Positions 1 to 11,375 of a stretch of 64,000 nt of DNA are shown here, piece after piece. The notes beneath the pieces are model-generated. The model was given only the letters and a program-made list of their open reading frames with translations. It ran no database searches and was not told the origin of the DNA. The DNA is from Eublepharis macularius (taxonomy: Eukaryota > Chordata > Lepidosauria > Squamata > Eublepharidae). The position numbers and the translations under genes were made by a program. Positions within the stretch are counted from its first letter, which is position 1, and every line of letters starts with the position of its first letter. Where the stretch lies: positions 104,207,689 to 104,271,688 of the forward strand of contig NC_072793.1 in NCBI RefSeq assembly GCF_028583425.1, written 5' to 3'.

Positions 1-371
1 AGGAGGCAGAGAAAAACCACATAGAGGAAGCCCAAGTGAAGGGGAGAAGGAGGGTATATGACAGAGCAGGTAGACCCCCTTTCTCACACACAAGTCTTTC
101 ACAGTCCTTGCCATCCATCCTGGACCCAGACCTCCTTTCACAGGCTTGGGGCCTCCCAGGCAGGTAAAGGCTGTATCACCACATGCCACCTGTCTAGCCT
201 CCACTATAGCAGGCAGAGAGCCCTGACCCAAATCCCCTCTCTCTTCTTCCAGAGGCTCCACCAGACAGGCAGCCAGTTCCCTGTATGTACCTCTCCTCAC
301 TCCGCTACAGCCCAGGGCTACTGGGGGAAAGGGAACTCAGAATTTACTTTCCCTCAATATACGCTGCCACA
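1..371. other. Unassigned intergenic sequence
   Basis: No gene or recognised repeat. The open frames here have no family motif and are treated as chance. Confidence 0.5.
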
Positions 372-513
372 GTGGGGTTGCCATCCTGGAGAAAATGGCA
401 GATTTGGAGGATAGACTCTATGGCATTATACCCTGAAGAGGACTATTCCTTCCCTAAACCCTGCTTTCTCCAGGCATCACCCCATCTCCAGGTATTTCCC
501 AAGCATGAGTTGG
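372..513 (+). repeat. Deleted copy of a GGTTGCC...GGCAACC repeat
   Basis: Short internally deleted member of a family with termini GGTTGCC and GGCAACC and an internal signature gagaaaatggcag..ggatagactctatggcattatac. Other copies lie at 11266/16389, 28008 and 35114. Probably a non-autonomous hAT-type element by its terminal repeats. Confidence 0.6.
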
Positions 514-519
514 CAACCC

Positions 520-628
520 TATGCCACGGGGTGATTGTTGGGGGGATAAAAATAATGTACTTTGTAAACCACTCAGAGTGGACATTGTCCCAATGGGTGG
601 TATATAAATTGAATGTTGTTGTTGTTAA
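520..628 (+). repeat. tRNA-derived SINE, 3' half (squamate type A)
   Basis: Matches the 3' part of the SINE at 25556-25809: ggtgattgttg, tactttgtaaacc, ggtggtatataaattgaat, then a (GTT)n tail. The tRNA-related head is missing. Confidence 0.75.
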
Positions 629-655
629 TTCGCTAGGCCCCTTGGTCATGAACCA

Positions 656-692
656 AGCGCGCGCGCGCGCGCGCGCGCGCGTGTGTGTGTGT
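656..692. repeat. (GC)n(GT)n alternating purine-pyrimidine tract
   Basis: Simple repeat, 36 bp of strict purine/pyrimidine alternation, first CG/GC then GT. Sequence of this kind can adopt Z-DNA. Confidence 0.95.
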
Positions 693-1615
693 CATATTTT
701 CCCTCAGCTAACAACTTCAGGCCATCCAGGGTTAAACAAAACAAAAATAAACTTAAATAATACAAGACGGATCATAGGAGTGAACGGATTTTAAACTAAA
801 ACCAAATTTGAGTTAAACAGTGAATGTTTCAGAGTATCAGAACAGGTTTGTATCAACTATTTCTCTCTGCTACCTTCCCTCAGCAGAATCAAAACACTTC
901 TCTCTTCAACAGCTCCCAAGAGCCTCCTTTCTCCTCCAACTGACACTCAACCCTATTGGCCCAGCATTCCACCTGCTCCCATTGGCTGTCTCAGGAGAGG
1001 CAAAGTTGGAGCCAGTCCTGTCCGTCGCAGGGTAGTTTGAAAAATACACTGGGAAATAAGAATGAGAGAGAATAAAATAAATAGTGTGGTAGCAGCTGCT
1101 GCTGAAATGTTATTTCAATATGCACAGCTAGTCAGATCTCCAAAGACTAAATGGGGGTCCTGCTGGATAAGAGCCCCACCTGTCCCCACCTGTTTTCGAA
1201 AAGCACTTGGTGGGCACCTGGAAAGGTGTCTGCAGGCACTATGGTGCTCACAGAAACCATGTTGGGGACCCCTGCCCTAGAAATTTGACTTTCTTGTGTT
1301 TCCTTTTCAGCTTTCTTTTAATTCTTCTCATTTTTGTTAAGTTCCCTCTTTTGAAATCAAATGTCACTGTTTTGGACTCTAGGGGTAACTTTACATTGAC
1401 ATGAATGCTGAATAGTGTTGCAGTCACTGTTCCTAATTGGTGCAACAGCTTCTACATCTCTCAGCAGATCTTGAGCCCAACTCAGAACCTAATCCAAGAT
1501 CACTACCCTTCTGGTTGACTCTTCAACAAACTGTTCTAGTGCGCAGTCATTTATGATGTCTAGGGAGTGTCATCTCTTCCTGCCCTCACTCACCCAATCT
1601 GCCTAAATTCATACT
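693..1615. other. Unassigned intergenic sequence
   Basis: No gene or confident repeat recognised. Confidence 0.5.
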
Positions 1616-1738
1616 GAGTCATAGAATCAGTATTGCTTTCAAATGGCCATCTAGCCTCTTCTTAACAACCTCCAAAGAAGGAGAGCCCATCACCTCGCTA
1701 GGAAGCCTATTTCCACCCATATCACTTCTATTGGGGAG
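1616..1738 (-). repeat. CR1-like LINE 3' end, old fragment
   Basis: Minus-strand fragment with tcatagaatcag, cctcttcttaacaacc and ggagagcccatcacc, the typical inverted 3' end of CR1 elements. Compare the cleaner copy at 30434-31065. Confidence 0.6.
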
Positions 1739-2207
1739 TTCATTACCCTAATGTTTTCTGACTTATTTGATTTGATCCCCTCTTTGATATACAGTGCCAC
1801 ACTTTCCCCAACACATCCCTCCTTGTCCTACCTATAGAGTTTATATCCAGGGATGACCACATCCCACTGATTCCGCCCATTCTACCATGTTTCTAAGACA
1901 TCCACTATATATAAATTGTCCAACTTCCCCATCTTGGCTTGGAGACTTCTAGTATTTCCTATAACGTGTTTCCCTCTCCAGCAATCCTTGCCTCCCTCAG
2001 ACCCTTTGTCTCTGCACATGGTCATTCTTTGCCATACTACTTTCACTCCCAAGTTCTGTTGGGCTTCTACCAATATTATCCTAAGTGTTTACACTATTGT
2101 CCCTTTGGAATGACTTGTCCCAAATGGAGGCTTCTGTCAACTTTCCCCCTGGAATTAATTTAAAAGCTGCTCTGCCACCTTTTTGATATTAGTGCTAACA
2201 GTGTGAT
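1739..2207. other. Unassigned intergenic sequence
   Basis: No gene or confident repeat recognised. Confidence 0.5.
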
Positions 2208-2505
2208 TCCCTTGTCAGAGGGACTGTCAGAGGGACGAGGAGAGACTCCCCTGGTCCCTCTGACAGCGGGCAGAGCCACTGCTGTCATGGGGCCGCTTCT
2301 GCCTGCTGTCAGAGGGACAAGGAGAGACTCCCCTGGTCCCTCTGACAGCGGGCAGAGCTGCCGCCACTGCAGAGCCACTTCTGCCTGCTGCCAGAGAGAC
2401 GAGGAGAGACTCCCCGGTCCCTCTGACAGCAGGCAGAGCCAGCGCTGCAGAGCTGCTCCTTCCGGGTGCCAGCGGGATGGAGAGATTTTCTCCGTCCCTC
2501 TTGCA
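2208..2505. repeat. Minisatellite, about 82-bp unit, roughly four copies
   Basis: Repeats of a unit with cagagggacraggagagact and a complementary gtccctctgacagc start near 2231, 2313, 2395 and 2473. Each unit therefore contains its own inverted pair (gtcagagggac / gtccctctgac). The long open frames across it come from the GC-rich repeat and are not a gene. Confidence 0.8.
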
Positions 2506-2858
2506 CCGGGAGAGCCGGCGCCACCCCCTTTGCTGTCATTTTCTCTTCACAGTGGCAAAAACTGTATTTATGTTGGAATGTTGGAAGCTACTTTGTGGGG
2601 TTACAAAACTGACCTTTCCAATGTCCAATACTCACCAAATTTGCAGGGGACATAGTCCTCACTGTCCTCTGAAGACCCCCCCTCCAAGTTTCAGAGAGAT
2701 TGCAGCCCAGGAAAGGTATGATCCATGGGTCCCCTCCCCCCACTTTGCTGTCTATTTCTCTTCTGAGTGGCAAAAACTGGATTGTCTGCTGGAAGCTGAA
2801 GGGTTAAAGTCAGAAGGAAAGCCAGAAGGAGTTCAGACAGAGGTCAGTCCTTGCCGTT
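2506..2858. repeat. Two diverged direct repeats of about 210 bp
   Basis: The segment ccactttgctgtc..tttctcttc..agtggcaaaaactg occurs near 2525 and again near 2738. Probably the internal part of the hAT element whose end follows at 3041. Confidence 0.5.
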
Positions 2859-3046
2859 GCCAGGGGAATTGATTGAAGGCACCTGAGTGTCTGGCTTCCC
2901 AAACAGCGGCCAAACGCAATGAAAGAGGCTTGCGACGACCACTTGTTCGTTTGGAATGGGAACTCACGAATGGCCTGTTCACAAACAGATGAACGGGCTG
3001 TTCATGGGTTTTTTTCATTCGTATTGCTGTTCATGCCCATGTCTAG
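2859..3046 (-). mobile_element. hAT-type element, terminal fragment
   Basis: Reverse-oriented relative of the element at 32936-33676. It ends with gttcatgcccatgtcta, the same terminus that starts the other copy, and shares the ccagacactcaggtgcc..aattcccctgg block also present in the 10422 copy. Confidence 0.65.
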
Positions 3047-3424
3047 TCCTGGCCTTTAACATTATGCCTAGTAAACTATTTCTTCCTTAAGGACTATATG
3101 ACTATATTTCCCAATGTTATTGGTGCTAACTTGCACCATGACCACTGACTCCTCCCTAGCAATAGCTATCAACCTACCAAGACATTGTGTGATGTATGTA
3201 ACTTTTGCAGCAGCAGCAAAGTCACTGTGTAGTCAAAATGTTTGTCCCAGAACCTGTTCTCTATCATCCTAATAATCAAATCAACCAGTACCCAAAGCAT
3301 ACCCCCCAACCCCAGAGAGGTATCCTTGGTATGAGAGCATATTCTCTCATCTAAGGAACAGCTCCCTTCTAAAGAATCATGTCCCTCCTCTTCAGCCTGA
3401 TAACCTCCAACCTTGAGCTTCTCA

Positions 3425-3626
3425 GAGCCAAGCTACAAGTGACGCCTTACACAGGTTGGACACTTGTCAGCTTACCTCAAGTTTTGATGGGAAATGTAGG
3501 CGTCCTCGTTTTACCCCTTGGCTCTCCATTACAGCTGCAAAACCAAGATGCCTACATTTCCCATTAAAACTTGAGGGAAGCTGACAAGTGTCCAACCTGT
3601 GTCAGGCGTCACTTGTAGCTTGGCTG
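3425..3626. mobile_element. Foldback MITE, GAGCCAAGC termini, TCA duplication
   Basis: 202-bp element made of two near-complementary arms (gccaagctacaagtgacgcc... / ...ggcgtcacttgtagcttggc) of about 80 bp around a short centre. TCA flanks both sides (3422-3424 and 3627-3629). Same terminal type as 14268-14386. Confidence 0.8.
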
Positions 3627-4566
3627 TCAGTTTCCATGACAGCAGAAGAGCTGTCACAGCATGAAGTAGGACTATTCTAGTGGCTCTCTGCTGGTCTCAT
3701 CCACAAGCCTCTCTGTCCCTGTCAACTTCTCAAGGTCAGCCACCCTAGCCTCAAGGGAAGGAACCTGTTCCCTGAGAACTGAGAGTGCCCTGCATCGAGT
3801 ACACACCCACTATTTGTGCCTAATGGACATACATGTGGCACTCCCTCCAAAACACCGGATATACCCCACTCCTTCTGTTCACTTTCTACCCACATAGTTG
3901 GTTTGGCTGTTTAAAGGTGTTTTAGGGTTGAAATAGGGTGCTTGCCTGAATCTGTGTGGATTTACATAGCAGGAAGGACACTGCAGCTTACCATCCTACT
4001 TGCAGATGTGGAGCTTGTGTGTCCTTCTTCAGGAATGGAGACTAGAGGGGTTCTCTCCTATTCCAGTCTCTGCAAGATGCCAACTTTGTTTCTATAAACA
4101 CTGACATAATACTGTCTCTCCTCGTAAGGTTGAATCAAAGATTTGGGATGAGAGACAAGAGATCAAATAGTTAGAGCAAGAGGGTGAAGCAGGAGCTGTA
4201 AGTAACCTGTCTGTACAGGTTTGGTAAGGGTCTCATTCTCAAAGCAGGTGTCCAAGCAGCAAACAGGAAATCTACAGGCAGGTATGATATTTGTTTAGAA
4301 GGCAGTCTTATTTATTTATCTAAACCTCAGCAACATGCTGAGCACTTTAAAATCAACAGCATAACCACTACAGAAGGGTGAAAATAACACCATAATATTA
4401 AAGAGAAAACCTTCCAAACAGCATTGTTTTACACATTTTCATGAGTGATTTTCCTAAATATTAGCAGTCATAATATAGCTTTCATTTCACTGGGCAGTCC
4501 ATTCCATAGTGATAGGACTGCCATATGTTTGGTACACAGTCACTCTCAGGTTCAACCTTGGCACCT
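3627..4566. other. Unassigned intergenic sequence
   Basis: No gene or confident repeat recognised. Confidence 0.45.
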
Positions 4567-4705
4567 GCAGTTAAAAGGATCAGCTGGTGTGTGATGTGAA
4601 AATACCTCCATTTTATACCCTAGAGAGCTGTTGCCAGTCTGAGTAGACAATACTGACCTTGATAGACTGATGGTCTGATTCAGTATCCGTCAGCTTTATA
4701 TGTTC
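4567..4705 (+). repeat. tRNA-SINE (type B) 3' fragment
   Basis: Contains gagagctgttgccagtctgagtagacaatactgacc and gactgatggtctgattcag, in the opposite orientation to the fuller copy at 61716-61912. Confidence 0.6.
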
Positions 4706-7032
4706 AGTGAATGCTGCAATTTAATTACTCATTGAATAAAGAAGAACTTCCTTTTGTCCCTCCTGAATCACTTCATTGGGTGCCCCTGCATTCTAGTATT
4801 ATGAGAAAGGGAGAAAAAGTTCTCTTTATCCCCTTTCTCCATACCATGTGTAATTTTATAAACCTCTATCATGTCTTTAATCATTTTTAATATTGTAAGA
4901 TCACAAATTCTTTAGTGTATGTGTATAATAAGTATGGGGTACAGCTGCACAAGTGGAAACAGACAGCCTAAGCCTAAAATCCAACCAATAAATCATATCA
5001 TGCTTAAACTGAAAATAATTCATAAGCTCCATAAGAGTGGTTCTTCCACAACAGTCCTGTAATTCACATTAACCAAAGACTCTGAAGTTTATCTTGTTTT
5101 GGTTGTTGCCTGGCAAATGATTGTTGAAATGTTATAACAGTACAGTAGCATACATTTAAGTACCCAAATACTAAGCTACATATGATGGGGAAAGCCATGA
5201 AGACTGCCTCAATACAAAATAGGAAAGTGGGTATTCTGGCCATTAGAAAAGTGGAGGAGATGACCCCCCCTCCTAACTAAACCTTATTTCTTCACATTAG
5301 TTTGTTACAGGTGAGCCAGACTAGAGGAGGGGGAGCCTTGGTTATTACTAGGGGAGATAATGCAGAAGATCCAACCCTATGTCTGTTGCCCTTAAAATCT
5401 AATTGAACTTAAATAGACACCACATAGTTCCCATTCTGATAATGCTAATCAAGACATTCAATAAAAACATGCTGCTCTCAAGCTCTAGTGATTTGAAAAT
5501 AAAATGCTTAATTATGTATTGACTTAATGCATTCCATCATTGCTCTCCAGCCTAACTATGCAGAGTTTAATACGTACAAGGGCTTTCCTGTTCTGTCCAA
5601 TGATGTGACAAATGTTTTATGGATGTAAACTATGTAAAAGCTCTCTCCTTGCATATCTTAGGGCTTGGCTAGCCCTTAAAGCAAAAATGTAAACAATGCA
5701 CTCATTTCCTATATATGGCTACTCATGGAAATGTAAGGGAACATGGAACATAAGCAGATCAGGAGAATGGGACTGAATTTTACTGTTCCTTGTGAAGGAG
5801 TGTGTGATTTATGGGTCTTTTAAAACAAGTCCATTAGTGACTGGCTATAGATCTTTTAAAAAGTATATATAACTATTGATTGATAACACAGAGAGAAGTG
5901 ACCCAGATGGCACACTGCTGAGCATTTCTCTGACTCACAGCATAGAGTGTCAGCAGCATGAGAGAAGGGCATTGAGAAGAAGAAAGTGGGTGAAATAGGT
6001 GGAGCTTGGCACTAACCTGCCCTTGTGGGTACAATTGTCTTTATCCAAGTGAATTAAAGAACAATATATAGTTGGATAGATTAAGTTATATTTTAGGCTC
6101 ACAAACCATTATTCTAGTTGCCATTGTTTCAATTAAATATACATGTCAATATACTTTTGACATCCCAAGGGGCTCAGTCCAGAAGCTGTATTTGGGAACT
6201 GGCAAATATGGTGATAGCCAAAAATGAGTGTTTTTTCTGCATATCATAGACTGGGTCAGTGTCCTGACATGTTGTTTATCTAACTGTAACTTTGGGAAGA
6301 AGAGCAAAGACCTAGATTCCACAGAAAAAATTACCGCAATAAACAAACAATTTCTGCTTCCCAACAGTACATAAAAGGATTGTGACATTCCTGGGTTTCC
6401 CTTAGGACAGTACCAGAGAAGGGAGAGGATTTGTTTTATATAACTTTTCTTTACTATGCTACAAGGTCAGTACCAGTAAATACTCAAACTGTTCTCAATC
6501 AAGCTCAATCTAGTTTGGAACTGAGGTTTACAAAGGTGAAAGGTTTTAAATGAGGGAGGGCTTCGTTTTGAAAAAAAAAGCAAAGTGGCTGAGCTTTCTG
6601 TTGCTTTTCTTTCTTTTGATGTTTAAGAGCAGGTAAGTTTTCTCAGTTGTAGAATAAAGTAAATGTTATCTGAGCTCCCACATAACTTTTCATCAAGCTT
6701 GTAGTCCTTGCTGACAACCCTTGAGTTGTGAATTTTGCTTGCTTCTGAATAATCTAAATGGCACTTGAGTAGCACATTTGCACCCCTTTTAGTGGTATAT
6801 TGAAATAATCAGACTGGTTGCAACAGGTGACTAGTCAGTAGGGTTCCCAGATGCCTACCAGTGGCAGACAATCTCTCGGTGATTTCTGCCCCTGCCCACT
6901 GAACACTGGCAATTGGCAGGAGGCAGGCAACTTGGAGATTGCCCACCATTGGCAGACAGGCTGGGTGAAATGAGTGAGGATACACCTACATCCCTGGTTG
7001 ATGACATCACTTCTGGCTTCTTCTGAGAAGCC
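4706..7032. other. Unassigned intergenic sequence
   Basis: AT-rich single-copy-looking DNA. No exon, RNA gene or confident repeat seen. Confidence 0.45.
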
Positions 7033-8290
7033 ACCTTTGAGAGCCAGTTTGGTGTAGTGGATCTGAGCGAGGGACTCTAACCTGGGCCAAATCTACATGT
7101 CTCAAGTATTCCACTTTCCCCCCGCCCATTATTCACTTTTCAGAGGGCTGTTCATATACTCTTACCTCAATCCCGCCATTCTCTTGCGTCTTTCGCATTG
7201 TGCCTCAGACGAATTTGTCATGCGTTTGAACATTTCTTTTGCGTGGTTCTCACCGTGGATGTGGACAAGTAAAAGCATTTCACAAGGAGACTGCCCCCTT
7301 CAAACCACCCCACTTCCGTGTTTGCAGCCTTTCCGGAACACCATCCCTCTTTGCCGTGCAATTATCAAGCTTTTCCACCCTCTCTGCAGCATGCCTGCCT
7401 GCCCGCCCTTTCCCTTTCCCTTTTTTTTTTTTTTAAAAAGGGGACTTTCCCAGCGCTGTTGCACAATCTCGGCCATAAATCTTAATCGGGGTGCTCCAAA
7501 ATCCCTGCGGAGACATCAAGGGGTGGCATCATTTCCATTTCCGTGTCATTTTTAGGATGCCGAACAGTCAGAAATATCGGTGGCTGTTAAAATTATTATT
7601 TTTTAACTGTTGAAATTACCATTATAGCAGAAATCCATCATTCTAACATTATTTTCAAGCGTCAAATAATTAGTCTGCCTGTTTGGAGAGTTTGGATCAC
7701 CCCCACACCCCCAATATCACTTCAAATTAGCCCGCCAGAATAATGGTCCAATGGATTTCAAAGAAGAAGGCATAGAATAACATTAACCAATCACAGGCAT
7801 CATAGGGGTGTGGCCTCATCGTAGCAATTTAGCAAAAAATGCTATAGCGGAAATCTGATGAAAAAATGGGGGGGGGGGGAAATGAACGCGATGTCATCCA
7901 TTGGCGACGTCGGATCTAAACCTGCCCCGTATCGTGCAATTCTACCAGGGATGTGGACAAAGTATAGTGCGAGGCAGCGGCAGTAAGGGAAGGGGTGTGA
8001 ACACAGACTGGGATGTTGCAGGATAGAATCCAGTGTGATTAATCCACATGAAAAGTGGAAGGTAGAGAAGTGTGGATTCGGCCCTGGAGAACTGAGTTTG
8101 ATTCCCCACTCCTCCACTTGTAGCCAGCTGGGTGACCTTGGGTCAGTCACAGCTCCTAGGAGCTCTCTCAGCCCTCCCACCTCACAGGGTGTTTTGTTGT
8201 GGGGATAATAATAACATATTTTGTAAACCACTCTGAGTGAGTGTTAAGTTGCCCTGAAGGGTGGTATATAAATTGAATATTATTATATAT
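7033..8290 (+). repeat. tRNA-SINE type A, split by a 999-bp DNA element
   Basis: The SINE head (gagccagtttggtgtagtgg..gggactctaacctg) lies at 7033-7084. The body resumes at 8084 with ctggagaactgagtttgattcccc and runs to the ggtggtatataaattgaat tail near 8280. The two halves join exactly at the CTG target duplication. Confidence 0.88.
7085..8083. mobile_element. DNA transposon with GGCC termini, CTG duplication, CpG-rich
   Basis: Ends GGCCAAATCTACATGTCTC and, inverted on the other side, GGCCGAATCCACACTTCTC. CTG occurs at 7082-7084 and 8084-8086, inside a SINE. No transposase is encoded, so it is non-autonomous. Unlike its surroundings it retains many CpGs, suggesting a recent insertion. Superfamily uncertain; a 3-bp duplication would fit PIF/Harbinger. 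Confidence 0.78.
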
Positions 8291-9171
8291 TATATTATTA
8301 TCATCAAAAGTGCTGGAGGTGTGAGTGTGTTGGCATGTGCACTCAAGCAAAAGACTGGTAATTGTCCACTGTCCCCCCACTAAACACTTGGTAATAGGTA
8401 GGGTGGACAAATATTTAAAATGTGCAGGCATTGTAAGAAGGTTTGTGGTAGATAGAGTCCTACCTGGTTTAACTGGTAGAGTAAAAGCAAAGATAATAAT
8501 TCCATTGAAATATAATCAAATTGCATGTTATAAAGAAAGGTACACTGTCTAGCCATTTCTGATAGCATAGGGGAATCTAGGATCCTTGCATAATAGGCCC
8601 ATTCAGGCAGTACAAGTCAACATCTAGTCTAGTTAAGTTACTTTTAACAGTTGCTGTACAATGGAGCAAAAGTGCCATTTCCTTCTTATCAGAGAGATTT
8701 AACAAAATCCGTATTGAACTCCATATTCCGCATTTGAGTATGCCTGGTTTAAAAACCAGTTGGACTACAAGTCCCTCTCAAGTAGAAGGACTATTTCTTA
8801 TGAAATTTGTATTGAGAACTCAACATGTTAGGATTATCTTATTTTGTCTTCAGTTATCCTTTGTACACTGTAACATGTGAATCACAAGACAGGGAAGAAA
8901 AATGAAGTTGTATAGCCAGTGAGATACACAGAATAAAGAGACAGGGACAACCCTGTCATTCAACAAACTAATGAATAAATAGATGGGCAACATGGAATAT
9001 ACATAAAAAATGTGGAGAAACATCAAAGATTTGTCTTCTGAAGTTATATGTTATCAACCAAAATGGATTTACACATTATCCTTGTGCAGGCCAATAAAAC
9101 AAGACCAAAAGGTCCAATTATTCCATCAAATCTAATTTCTTATCCTTAATAATTCTCAAGCCCAAACTTTT
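8291..9171. other. Unassigned intergenic sequence
   Basis: Short TA-rich stretch at the left, then AT-rich DNA without recognisable features. Confidence 0.45.
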
Positions 9172-9185
9172 AAACCAACATATTT

Positions 9186-10352
9186 TATTTTTTTAAATAG
9201 TTTTATTGGAAAAAGTGTATTGTGAAAAAGTCACTACAGGAGGTAACAGAATTGCAAAATCAAGTTGCTTAAAAGTATACATCGTGTTATACAAATCTTA
9301 ATCGTTAACAAAATGTAATTAAAATAACGATGATTGCAAAAGAAATATGGAGAAACTTTGTTCTTTAAAAGTGTTTCCAATACCAGATACCACTTATTCA
9401 GGAAATTTGACTTTGCCTTAAAATACTAATATGGCCTCCTAACATTTGCTATTTTTATTATTTATTTATGTCATCTGTAGTCCACCTTTCTGACTGAGAC
9501 TCAAGGCAGATTACGCAGTATGAGATTAGTACAATCTGTATGAAGTACATTTCCATACAGAATCAAGGACATTTCCATAAACAATGCCATAGGGTAAATA
9601 GATACAAGTTTAACAAGACATAGCATTAGCAAGAATCCAATACAAAGAAGAAGAAAATACTGAAACAGAACATAATCATTTCTAGGATTGACATTAGACA
9701 ACATAAAGCACAGGTAGTACATAGGAGTACATATTTAAAGCAACAGATAATATGTAAAGCAACATAGTGGTGAAGTCTATGGTCCCTAACTCATTAGCGA
9801 AGCATCTGAGATCCCATTCCTACAATACAGCCCTCCCATTTGAGTAAGAAGCCTTTTTGAATAATTCAGTTTTGCATTGTTTGCAGGAAGCCAGGAGAGT
9901 GGGAGCTCTCCTCACCTTTTCAGGCAGGACGTTCCACAGGGTAGGGGCCACCACAGAGAAAGCCCATGTACAGGCTGCTGTTGATTTTGCAGGACACCCT
10001 GTTCAGATGAGTGAAGCTGCCACAGAAGAACATAGGGAGGGAGGCGGCCCCACAGGTATGCCGGACCAAAGCCATGAAGAGCTTTGTATGTAATAACCAA
10101 TACCTCGAAGATTATATAATCCCACAGGCACATGTACCATTCCTTTATCTCTGGTAACTGGGGGGCCTTCCAATGAGACACTATTACTTTTTTAGCTACC
10201 AATAGTAGCATTACCATTATTTTTTTTCGTATATTAGGGATGTCTAAATTCAGAAAAACATTCAACAATATTAATTGTATTGTGAATGGAATTGTATGTC
10301 CAGTAATATGTTATTTGTTGCACAATCTCCCCCCCCCCAAAATTTATCAACC
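9186..10352 (-). mobile_element. 5'-truncated Tx1-like LINE, 14-bp target duplication
   Basis: Minus-strand insertion flanked by the perfect repeat AAACCAACATATTT (9172-9185 and 10353-10366). The 3' end at the left starts with a T-run and ttttattgg. At the right the C-terminal ORF2 peptide reads KVIVSHWKAPQLPEIKEW. A later repeat (about 9435-10108) splits it. Reverse transcriptase is lost by truncation. Confidence 0.78.
9435..10108. repeat. Interspersed repeat, family shared with 56640-57340
   Basis: Begins tagtccacctttctgactgagactcaaggc..attac, repeated at 56665-56705. Contains a block on purine-rich collapse (ggcaggacgttccacaggg). It interrupts the LINE at 9186-10352. Class not determined; resembles a reptile LINE/SINE 3' region. 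Confidence 0.55.
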
Positions 10353-10421
10353 AAACCAACATATTTCATGAACTGTGTTATGAGTAGAGTTATGAGTAGA
10401 GTTACTCTACTCTGTTATGAG

Positions 10422-11232
10422 TAGAGATGGGCATGATCTGCGTTACGATCGGAAAAAACCCACGATAATGGCGATCGCGTGATCATGAACTGGTGGATCG
10501 TGATCGTCCACGGCCAACAATTCAGCGATCAGGAGGGGCCCGGATTGGGGCGATCAGGCTCGGATCGGGAAGCCAGACACTCAGGCACCAGCAATCTATT
10601 CCCCTGGCAATGGAGCCAGGGGAATGTCTGAGCTGTGTTTGCCCTCCTTCTGTCACCCTGGAAACCCGAATGGAAGCCCAGCTTTCCTTGATCAGCAGGG
10701 CTTCCTTCCAACCACGGAGCAGCAAAGCAGTCACCAGTTGGGAGAAGACACCCAGGGGAGGGAGGGGGAAGGGGGTGTTCTTTAGCCATGGGCACTCCAA
10801 TCTCATCCCTGCAAACCCTGATAGGCAGCTCTGAGGGGAGGTGGCTCATCGCCATTTCCCCATACCCGCCAGGCCTGGCGGCTGCCGTCATACCCCACCA
10901 TTCTTTTCTCACCTGGAATACCAGCGCGCTCCTCTTCGGCCTGGTGGGCGGGCACATGGGGGATGCCGCCGTCGAGCAGCCAGACCCCCTGCCCCCTGAG
11001 GGGAGGCGGCTTGTCACCGTCTCCCCGTGCCCGCCGAGCCCAGCAGCCACCGCCACCGCCACCACCCACCTTCCCACATAGCTGGGAATAGCAGCGCGCC
11101 CCGCTTTGGCCTCCACGATCCATGGCTCAGGAATGGGAGATGAACGGTGTGGATCGTTAATTCGGGATCGTTGCCGGCGCCGATCCACGATCAGCTGGAT
11201 CGTTAATTTTTTTTGGATTGTGCCCACCTCTT
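10422..11232. mobile_element. Non-autonomous hAT element, 811 bp, 8-bp duplication
   Basis: Starts TAGAGATGGGCATGATC and ends GATTGTGCCCACCTCTT; GTTATGAG flanks both sides (10414-10421 and 11233-11240), the 8-bp duplication of hAT elements. GC-rich interior without transposase. It inserted into a small tagag/gttatgag tandem array visible on both sides (10380-10421 and 11241-11268). Confidence 0.85.
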
Positions 11233-11265
11233 GTTATGAGTAGAGTAGAGTAGAGTAGAGTAGAG

Positions 11266-11375
11266 CCTCCAGGTGATGGCTGGAGATCTCCCAGAATTAG
11301 AACCAATCTCAAGCCAACAGAGATCAGTTCCTCTGGAGAAAATGGCTGCTTTAGAGGGTGAATTCTATAACATTT
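11266..11375 (+). repeat. GGTTGCC repeat, left half (interrupted by LINE)
   Basis: Carries cctccaggtgatggctggag..gagaaaatggctgctttagagggtg and stops at attctataacat. The right half resumes at 16389. Continuity with the intact copies at 28008 and 35114 shows that a LINE landed in the middle. Confidence 0.75.

Noticed and set aside
2203..2655. 150-residue plus-strand open frame, repetitive
   Set aside because: Created by the 82-bp GC-rich minisatellite unit, which stays open in several frames.
7097..7555. 152-residue plus-strand open frame
   Set aside because: Inside the 999-bp GGCC-ended element; no motif of a transposase or host protein.
8168..8431. Minus-strand open frame over a SINE
   Set aside because: Shadow of the SINE body.
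10529..11227. 232-residue minus-strand open frame
   Set aside because: Lies entirely inside the hAT element at 10422-11232, GC-rich, and shows no transposase or other domain.
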